Assembly: GCA_965644295.1 (NCBI GenBank)
Contig: CBFFRP010000086.1
Location: 1-29,043 of the forward strand
DNA: 29,043 nucleotides
Source of the DNA: Paraphysomonas bandaiensis
Lineage: Eukaryota > Chrysophyceae
Direction of reading: 5' to 3'
Shown: positions 18,957 to 26,873 of the stretch, in pieces
Position numbering within the stretch: position 1 is the stretch's first letter
Layout of the letters: each line of letters starts with the position of its first letter
The notes under the pieces: model-generated
Databases searched by the model: none
Seen by the model: only the letters and a program-made list of their open reading frames with translations
Told to the model about the DNA's origin: nothing
Position numbers and translations under genes: made by a program

Positions 18957-20233
18957 TCACCCACGAAGATGAGTGGATAGTTCCAGATTGCGTCCACCCT
19001 GATCTATTCTTTCGCCTCAATAGGCCCTTCCCGACTGGACATTCTCTGCATTACCACTTACAAACACCATTTGGTAGTTACTCTTTTTAGTTCAAAATAT
19101 GCTCGTGAAATTTGTTCATACGATGCCATCCTGTTAAATAAATTTGGTTGTGTAGACAATTTATCTTGCGGTGTAAATAAAAAGCACACATTACCGTATA
19201 ATCACACATGTGTATTTGTCACAAGAATTTTGCCCACATTTATCAATAAAGAATCGTCATGGCTGAGGCTAGGTACTTCAAGCCTTAAGATATTTGGTCC
19301 CCGTTTCAACGAGGGTAGGATAGGATTGCGATGCATTGTTGTATTGAATATGTATTGAAATGCATTGGATGAATTGAATATGTTGAGGTATAAAAAGCGT
19401 AACTTCATTTAGCTAATAACCGTATTCTATATCTGCTACCAGATTGTTGAGGACAACAGAAATACCTTTCTATCTTAAATCTCAAAATCATATTTTATAT
19501 TCGAAACCAATACATAGCACAAGCACTAGGAGGCGCTTCAAATTCTGAGAAACATGACGTGACGAAAGGAAAGAGTTTAACACGGTCTTTGTATCGATGA
19601 GGTGTGTCAAAAACCAGTGGCCGTTCTTCCATAGCACAAAGAGAATGTTTTGTAGTCTTGTTTGGAGCTCTTTGACTTATTTACTTTAGTTGATTTCTAT
19701 TTCTAATACCCTCATCCAGTACTGTACCCTACTTGTAGTTATCTAGTAGAACTCAAGTGCACTGTAGCATAGATGTCTACCATATTTACAGTTGTATATT
19801 ATCCTTATTTCTTATTGAAAGAGAGTGCAACTATGTACGTTACTCATACTGTGCGGATTAATAGTGATATGTGTGTAGAATACTTCTTACCCGATACACT
19901 GACCTTAACACGCACATAACTTGTGAACTGCGACTTCCATATATATCCATGTGTACACTTCCTTGACGTGTTATCCAATCATCCATTTATATTATAAAAA
20001 ACGTCTGTTTTATTGGATAAAAGAATTGACAGGACACAAAAATCGCCTCACTGCAATAGCTACATATAGCAAATCCCTGTACGCACGATAGTATGCTATA
20101 TCACAGACACTGTAACTAAGTATACATAAAGCTTATGCTACACATACACCACACCAGATTAAACTGTTCATTATTCTTGAATTCTTTTCTTTAGTCATCT
20201 CTCGTATCGAATAAAGTGTAATCTGTAGCAGTT
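18957..20233. other. Long intergenic region, no gene seen
   Basis: This is about 1.28 kb of AT-rich DNA. Its left part is probably the decayed N-terminal half of the hAT element, but no frame can be followed. Near 19320-19390 short repeats of (GAAT)TGAATATG/TGCATTG occur. The frame at 19071-19358 shows no domain. The right end must include the promoter of the 20234 gene. Confidence 0.4.
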
Positions 20234-21085
20234 ATGTTGATTCAGGATGCGGTATTGTCTGCACAACGATTAAATCTGGCAAAGAAATCACTTGTAAAAG
20301 AATTTGTATTACATCTAATCTTAGTACTTCTAGATATAAGGGATGCTTATCTTGTTGATGTTTTTCAATTATCAAATGATAAACTGAAAGTGTTAATTGA
20401 AACCGTGTGTCGTTCAGTTGGTTATGCAAGGCCGCTGATATTGGCGACGTTCGCAACTGAGGATATCATTATTATAAACCCATTATCTATTATACGAAAG
20501 ACTACCCCAATTAGATATTGTGATTGTTTTACTATTGTGAGTATTTGCAGCAAAGATCCTGTTGTAGTAGAGGCCTCTTCTGTTGTTCAAGATATTGAGT
20601 CCGCATTGAGGAAAACTATAGATCCTATCTTTACACTTTCCAATAATATCGACAGCGACCATGGATTTCAAATATTGGGCGTTATGTTGGAACTGCAGGA
20701 TGATGATATCATCGGCTACGAATTTCTTGCTGGTTGGCTACTCGGGTATGCATGTATATACAACGCTCGTGGTATTGAGGGTGATAATCAAGACAATCAT
20801 GATGGTGGAGGTGCACTGTCTATGCAGCCACTCAGAAAGATATCGATATCAGCGGATTTAACTGTATCTGAAACAGATAAAGTGAAGCTACCTATACAAG
20901 AATTCACTATTCCAGATATACTGTACAGTGATAGCACCACATCTCAGAAGGTTAGAAGTTATGTTGAGCAATTGGAGCAGAGAATCTCCAGCTTGTGTTA
21001 CAACGATTTATTTATATCGAAATGGGGACCATTCAATGTTTTGAAAGATGAAAAAGTTGTAGTTTGTTCATCACTTGTATTTTAA
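20234..21085 (+). CDS. Probable C1orf74/DUF4504 (UPF0739) family protein
   Basis: This single-exon gene encodes 283 residues and shows no signal peptide or obvious membrane helix. It begins with a helical stretch ('LAKKSLVKEFVLHLILVLLD'). The middle contains 'FLAGWLLGYACIYNARG' followed about 20 residues later by 'GALSMQPLRKISI'. That pair resembles the 'GWLLGYPVVY ... NCLxMVPL' core I associate with the C1orf74 (DUF4504) family of unknown function, whose members are of similar length. The match is from memory, so it is tentative. Compositional bias, absence of stops over 850 bases and the lack of any transposon feature argue for a real gene. It stands alone between two transposon-rich stretches. 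No catalytic residue can be named. Confidence 0.6.
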   Translation: MLIQDAVLSAQRLNLAKKSLVKEFVLHLILVLLDIRDAYLVDVFQLSNDKLKVLIETVCRSVGYARPLILATFATEDIIIINPLSIIRKTTPIRYCDCFTIVSICSKDPVVVEASSVVQDIESALRKTIDPIFTLSNNIDSDHGFQILGVMLELQDDDIIGYEFLAGWLLGYACIYNARGIEGDNQDNHDGGGALSMQPLRKISISADLTVSETDKVKLPIQEFTIPDILYSDSTTSQKVRSYVEQLEQRISSLCYNDLFISKWGPFNVLKDEKVVVCSSLVF

Positions 21086-21839
21086 TTACTTAAGTTGATC
21101 ATATACCAATTGTGGTGATTTGTGGTGTTGAAATAGCATTTGTATTCCAAATTCCAAAGAGCGTACGCTCATTTCATTGGCCTTAGTCAATTGATTGGCA
21201 ATTAAATGAAGCTAGCTAGAGTCAATTATAACTGCAATTATGATTCGATGTCCCAATTTCTATAATTGATACGCAGCCCTGCTAGGCACTCTTGGTGACG
21301 CCCCTCGGTAGCGCTCATGACTCCCAATTACTGTATTACTCATTACACATGACTTGTGCTGTCAAGTGCAGGAACTCACAATAGACATCAAAAAAGAATT
21401 GCTTGTATTAGCTTTATACCCGTCTCACTTATCATTTCTAATACGCAGCAGTCTTTAAGAAACAGAACTATTGCATATTAGATGCTAAGGGCTATTCACT
21501 ATGATATGGCCTGTTCGCCAGTACAACGAAATCTAAATGTGCATGTCAACATGCAAAGTTACGCACGCTAATAGATATCATATAAGATGACGCACGTATT
21601 AGACAGATTAAAATCGAATACTGAATTCCAACATATACATTAATATATACATATAGATTACAAGGCAAATGGTGGTGAAAGATAAGTGCGGCCTACATAA
21701 ACATACATCCTATACATATCTGAATTCAATCCAGCAGGTTTAGCAACTTATCTATTTGAGAGAATACAGCACTGCTGTGAGTCGTAAATAGTAAGATCTC
21801 TCCTAACTTCTTCGGAAAGCAAATAAAGCAGTCAATCAT
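21086..21839. other. Convergent intergenic region with small palindromes
   Basis: This is 754 bases between the ends of the C1orf74-like gene and the dCMP deaminase gene. It holds a perfect 12-base palindrome, GAGCGTACGCTC, at 21159-21170. Several CAATTATAA/CAATTATG/CAATTGATTGGCAATTA words at about 21188-21270 are partly self-complementary and may be the trace of a small inverted-repeat element. No coding signal is present. Confidence 0.4.
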
Positions 21840-22889
21840 TTACTTCTCCGACAGAGTAATTGGAGGCTTATCGATCGCCCGAAAGTTTACAGAAATCGAA
21901 CCTTTTTCAGGAGTATACTGACGAAGGACCACCTGACATTCAACAATAAAATGAGGAAACACTTATCAGGATACTCGACTTACTCCCGCCATATCAAGCA
22001 TACGTCGCGAGGCTCGCATTGAATTGGTGTGCCTGTATTTATCACTAAGGTATACAATCTCAGTGATCCCACTCTGGATTATCATCTTGGCGCATTCATT
22101 ACACGGAAATAAAGCAACATACAACTACATATATACCAATGATTTGACGCAAAAAATTATTTTAAAATCTCTTCAACCTTGCAATTTTCTAGATCTGCAC
22201 TGTTCTTATTAAGTATGGCATTCACCTCTGCGTGACACACATACTGTGCGAATACGGTTAGCACAGCAAAATGTTTCCGGCAGTTTACAAGCCAGACCTA
22301 CCGGATATTTGGTGTCCAACGAATCCTCCGCTTCCCTCGCCCAAGGAAGAATATCATCACTACATCCACGAGGAAACCCGTTGTAGCCGATACCAACTAT
22401 ACGATTTCGGGAATTTACAATACACGCCCCAACTTGAGTTGAAGGATCCTTAGACCGCATGGCAGATAGGAATGCGACAGCTAAGAAGTAGTCATCCCAT
22501 AGAATAACATCTTTTCGCTTAGCACAAACGTTTGCTACGGTGGTCGTGCACTCATCCTTTGAAATTTGGCAGTCTATCATGGCATCTATTCGGATTCGTA
22601 GATGTGAGAGGCCACAAGAGTACAACTCTTGCATATTCTCAGCAATTGTTTGGGTTTCGTGCAATTCCAAGAAGCTTTGAGGAGATAGCCTCGTATCATA
22701 CTGATGCACAGCATGAGAATTGGAAGTATCTACAGCAATGGCCTCATTTGTTCCGAATAAATCGACTATTCGAAGATCCGCAAGAGATGACTGAAATAGG
22801 TCACTACGCTGTCGTAGAGCTCCTGGCCACCATACTCCACCATCAAGATAAACCCACACTAAATCGCTACCTATTCCTGAGGTGCTCAT
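21840..22889 (-). CDS. DCTD: dCMP deaminase with N-terminal PWWP-like domain
   Basis: dCMP deaminase converts dCMP to dUMP, the substrate of thymidylate synthase. Four in-phase exons, 22889-22302, 22243-22178, 22124-21984 and 21932-21840 (TAA), give 295 residues; introns are 51-58 bases, GT-AG. The catalytic domain (about 132-285) shows '[20 protein letters not shown]', 'TQVGACIV', '[14 protein letters not shown]', the zinc/proton-shuttle motif CHAEVNAIL (across intron 1) and the PCNEC zinc motif in exon 3. The usual enzyme is about 180 residues; here about 130 extra residues precede it. Residues 8-70 ('[20 protein letters not shown]' ... '[13 protein letters not shown]') match the PWWP pattern of chromatin readers. 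Between the two is a helical linker. Start choice is supported because the PWWP-like fold begins right after it. The enzyme call is firm; the PWWP call is good. Confidence 0.93.
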
Positions 22890-24248
22890 TACTCATAAGT
22901 ATCTCTTAATCACACTTAATAGTTATATTTGAAAATTGAAATCGTTCTAATGGGTTTGTGTGAGGTTTGATATACTGTGTACATGTACTCGTAAAACTCC
23001 GAGATCTACAGTGTTTATATATAAAATCAGGGTTTTTGATAGCTTTGTCAAACACAAAAATCTCCATTATTCGTAGTATTGATGACAAACCAGAACTAAA
23101 TATCCTTAGTTTTTGATAACCCAAAATATCACAAAACTCCCCGAAATGTAGGTAAAAGCAGGATTTTCGAGACCTGTGTACAATAAAAATGTCAAAAAAC
23201 TACACATTTTCAAGATAATAATCCAGAGATTGTTAGCTTCACACACATACAACATACGGCAGGATACTCTGGCTGCGATACTTCTATTAATAAGAGGAAC
23301 GCAGGCTGATATGATCATAACCTCACTGTGAATACATGAGCTCATAGTTCTTTCATGCTACATGCTACTGGTTGTTGAATTAGTTGGTGAAAGGTATGGT
23401 TAAGTGGCAATCGTACTGGAGAGTTGGTCTATTTCAAAGACAGAGATAGCAGAGTTGATTCCATGACCATGACTGTCATATAACACCAGAGGGCTCTCAG
23501 GTAATATGATCGGATGATATTGTAAAAACATTCAATTTAGTGGTTCGAAACAGATCATATGAATATACTCATACTGCAGAGATGATCATCAGAGATGAAT
23601 GTAAGATATTTTACTTTCTCACTGTGCCCTATACGTATTGATGTAAATGAGGACGGTGTATAGAAGCATGTCAATCATTGTCACCTAGATATAGGGTGTT
23701 TGGTATCTTAATATCTACCATCTATCGTAAATAGAATATTAGTGCTATATTAGTGCTACCTGTGTAACACTCTGCAGAGTGCAGAGGATGAATACGCCAG
23801 CCTATTAGTAGAATACTATGTTGACATTATAATTTATAAGAGCCTCCTTGTTCTTACTTCTCTTTCCCATAACTGAGCTGAATTTCTTAATAATATTCTT
23901 TGTATATATATTGGTCCAACATATACCAGTTGTCGCCTGTAGTTATCTTGATATTCAGAAAACGATGACACTCTTCCAGATCATGCATCTCAAACTTTTC
24001 ACAGAACCTACGCTTAACACTTACCAGGTAGTTAAAGTCAGCAGATGCAATTATAATATCGGAAAAATTTAATTTTGGCCCTCGTCCCGCATTTGGCCCT
24101 CTACTACAACTAACAATAATAACAATAATTCTTAATTAAAAACACACGCAACACACACTACAACTACAAGCAACAATAACGCACAAAGCAAAGGGTTAAA
24201 TTTAGAAAGAGTTAATAATATCCTAAACAACGCCGGGGCCGGCCCCAC
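22890..24248. other. Long intergenic region, no gene seen; low-complexity right end
   Basis: This is 1.36 kb with only short unsupported frames. The right end changes character: TTTGGCCCTC occurs twice 18 bases apart (24074-24083 and 24092-24101). Then comes a purine-poor AACAA/CACAC-rich run to about 24185. A perfect GC palindrome, GGGGCCGGCCCC, follows at 24235-24246, immediately before the MULE inverted repeat. This right end may be terminal or subterminal DNA of the MULE element. Confidence 0.4.
24235..24246. repeat. 12-base GC-only palindrome at the edge of the MULE foldback
   Basis: GGGGCCGGCCCC is its own reverse complement and stands out in AT-rich surroundings. It lies three bases before the start of the left arm of the 132-base inverted duplication, so it marks or once contributed to the rearrangement junction. 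Confidence 0.75.
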
Positions 24249-24688
24249 TGAAATGGACAGGTCAGTCCAAAGGAGTAAGTTTGCGCAGCTCAACCAATAC
24301 AAGTTTTTGATTGGGAAGAGCCACTATGATCCTGAGGATGGGTGCATGTACGAGGTGGTGAGAGTAGGATTTTACAAGGGGTCCATCGTTGGCTATCGCG
24401 AGCAGTGCAAACTGCAGAATGGATATGTTGTCGATGTGCCCACTGATGATTGTATTTCAATTGAGGAGATAGTGAAATACACTGGATGTGGCAAGGAGTC
24501 TACAGTGACAGCCGAAGACTGTGCTTTCACCGAGGAGATTGAGGCATGCTGTATTGCCCTCGTAAAATCCTACTCTCACCACCTCGTACATGCACCCATC
24601 CTCAGGATCATAGTGGCTCTTCCCAATCAAAAACTTGTACTGGTTGAGCTGCGCAAACTTACTCCTTTGGACTGACCTGTCCATTTCA
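24249..24688. repeat. 132-base inverted duplication of the MULE transposase with 176-base loop
   Basis: The left arm (24249-24380) and right arm (24557-24688) are near-perfect reverse complements; I count only a couple of mismatches (for example ACAAGGG versus ACGAGGG at the loop side). The right arm is part of the minus-strand transposase ('EMDRSVQRSKFAQLNQYK', 'GKSHYDPEDGCMYEVVRVG'). The left arm encodes the same peptide on the plus strand. The loop continues in that plus-strand frame ('GYREQCKLQNGYVVDVPTDD', 'EEIVKYTGCGKE'). The element's 3' coding end has thus been folded back. A transcript in either direction would form a long hairpin. Confidence 0.9.
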
Positions 24689-26305
24689 AATGCAGCGTAG
24701 TCCTCTGGCAATGTGAATTGCTGGAATGGCAGATGTTTCGGCCGGGATGCGTGACCCCTGAGAATTTTGTTTCGAAGTTCGACGTATTCTTGACTTAACT
24801 TCCACATAGTACTCACATACAACACCACGGAAGGATGCGCAGTGGGAAAAGCCTCGTTCAGCTTTCTGTTAAACCTTTCCAGTGGATTGTTGGTTCTATT
24901 AATCAAGCGGGCTGTTGATGACTCGTCTGTTACAATGCCATGCACATTCCAATCATTAGGATCGTACGAGAGCATCCAGGTCTTCACGAAGTATTTCCAG
25001 AATATGTCAAACTTGGCAGATGAACACCTTCGTCAAAATGTTGGCGCACATATGGTATCCCTTTAGGCTCAATATCTTCAATAGGAATTGTTAATAGAAT
25101 GTTGATGAGATCAGTTTTATTCATCAATAGCGTAATCACCTTATCGGGAATACCCAGGCTGAACAGTTTCCTACGGATCGCTTGCTTCCAGTGAAACGCG
25201 TATCCGGTTACAGGCTTGCCCTCAAAGTTCCGTTTGATAGCATTCACCAGACCCTTCTCGAAATTCACTGAGCCATTAAAGATCTCTATCATGAAATCTG
25301 TTGAGGCCTTACTCAAATAAAGAGCCATGGAATACACTTCTTCAAACTTCGATTGCAGCAATATATAAAATACAGGAATGTATAGGGACGAGGCGTAGTC
25401 ATGTATCATAATTACTAGACACTGAGAAAATCCTTTTGGCACACATTTAAAAGTACAGTCTATAAACAGATGGACCGGGCCACCCTTTACAATATTGATT
25501 AAATCAGGATGTGCAAAGCCAATTATATTCTGCATCTGATTGCTAACATTGATTGAAGTATTGAAGTGTAAAATAGTCTCTCGTCGTCATCAGCACAGTT
25601 CACAAGCGGGTACGACGATATAATTTCTTCCCAATCATTGAACTCTAAACGTCTACACTGATGCACCAAAGCTTTGAGTTTTGACGTTTCGAGATATCTA
25701 TATGGCATTCCTACCGAAATAAGCAAAAGAAAATGAAGTGAAAACAGCCAAAACAAAAATATCAATTTTCTCACCGAGCTGCTTATATTTCGCTCGCGTT
25801 GTTTCCGCAACTTCATTTGCAATCGCAATGGAGAACTTCGAAACATCTTTCAACGCCATTGCTTCACAAAGTGGCTTCATTTCACCACTTGCGTCATACA
25901 CACTTTTACAAAACGACGACCTCTCCTTCAAATTATCATCAGATGTTGATGAATTTGAAGGCAATATAAAGGTGGCGGCACCACAGTCGTGCTCCTCTTT
26001 CCCCTTTGAAATTATCAGTTTTTCATCAGATTCTTCTGCTTGCTCGTGAACAAGAATTGTCAATTTAGCAGGACAGCCACATGTTCTTCCTTTCCGGTGT
26101 TTTGAGCACCGATAACAACCCTACAAATTTCCTAAATATAAGGATCAGTGGCTTACTGATAGAGAGTGTATTATACCGAACCATCTTGAAGCCTCTTCCT
26201 CTGCTTGATAGTGTATCTGAAACCTTCCCACTGAAAAGTTGTAGGGAGATCATCGCTATTACAACTATCTTTTCTCCCTGATTCTTCTGAATTAGAATCA
26301 TGCAT
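24557..26305 (-). pseudogene. MULE (Mutator-like) transposase pseudogene with FLYWCH-type zinc finger
   Basis: The gene reads 5' to 3' from 26305. Exon 1 (26305-26177) gives 'WEGFRYTIKQRKRL'. Exon 2 (26120-25775) gives 'GCYRCSKHRKGRTCGCPAKL' with a later 'EHDCG', which together make a FLYWCH/WRKY-like zinc finger as in many MULEs. Exon 3 starts at 25710. Introns are 56 and 64 bases, GT-AG. The MULE DDE core follows: 'HLFIDCTFKCVP' carries the first catalytic Asp, and 'VNFEKGLVNAIKRNF' stands where 'xDFE' with the second Asp is usual, so that Asp appears to be Asn. 'YAFHWKQAIRRKL' matches the following conserved block. Reading frame changes are needed near 25579-25590 and near 25022-25032. The C-terminus is lost into the inverted duplication. 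The element is inactive as a transposase source. Confidence 0.88.
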
Positions 26306-26873
26306 TATTAATCGCCTGCTTGATGACAAAATTATTAATGAATTTGTATTAAGTTTTCAAAAAGTCGAAATTAAAAACCAATCGCATTTCTTTTTTCAAA
26401 ACTCGAAATGTTTAAAAGACAATAACTGAAATAATTTAACGAATCAAAATCTTCAGGAGGCAAAAGCTGAAAAAAATTAATTTTAGAAGACCTCAATCCA
26501 TACCTTTTAACCAACTGAAAACATCACCCTGCTGGCAAATCCTCATCCGGTATTCCGATCTTGAGTACTATAAAGCTATCGAAATTACTTTATTTTAGCT
26601 ATTAGAAATAATTGGTATCGTAGATAGTTCTCTTTACTGTGTGGTAGTACGGCCATTCTATTGCTAGAAGCACAGCATATAGACCGTGCGTATTGCAATT
26701 GTACACTATGAACGTATCGTTCCCTATCACCTTGACTGCACTGTTATGAATGAGATATAGACTATATGTAGGTAGTGAAAGGCATAAATGCATTACACGA
26801 GCATACTTCTCGAGTAATAACACGAACACTAAACATCATAATAATAATTATGGTCCGTATTATTACAAATTAT
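26306..26873. other. Intergenic region, no gene seen
   Basis: This is 568 bases between the MULE start and the end of the CBS-PB1 gene. It is AT-rich with no supported frame. Position 26469-26483 (GAAAAAAATTAATTTTAG) resembles 24062-24076 on the other side of the MULE in the same orientation, but the words are too AT-rich to call terminal repeats. Confidence 0.35.

Noticed and set aside
19071-19358. 95-codon plus-strand frame
   Set aside because: No recognisable domain, no compositional signature, and it lies in probable decayed transposon sequence.
23540-23556. GGTTCGAAACA word resembling a tRNA T-arm
   Set aside because: The upstream 70 bases do not fold into D and anticodon arms and the acceptor ends do not pair.
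24253-24675. A 140-codon plus-strand frame as an independent gene
   Set aside because: Its first ~100 codons are the folded-back transposase end and its last ~40 are antisense of the right arm. It is a product of the inverted duplication, not a gene.
24062-26483. GAAAAA(A/T)TTAATTTT words on both sides of the MULE as terminal repeats
   Set aside because: They are in direct, not inverted, orientation and are so AT-rich that chance matches are expected.
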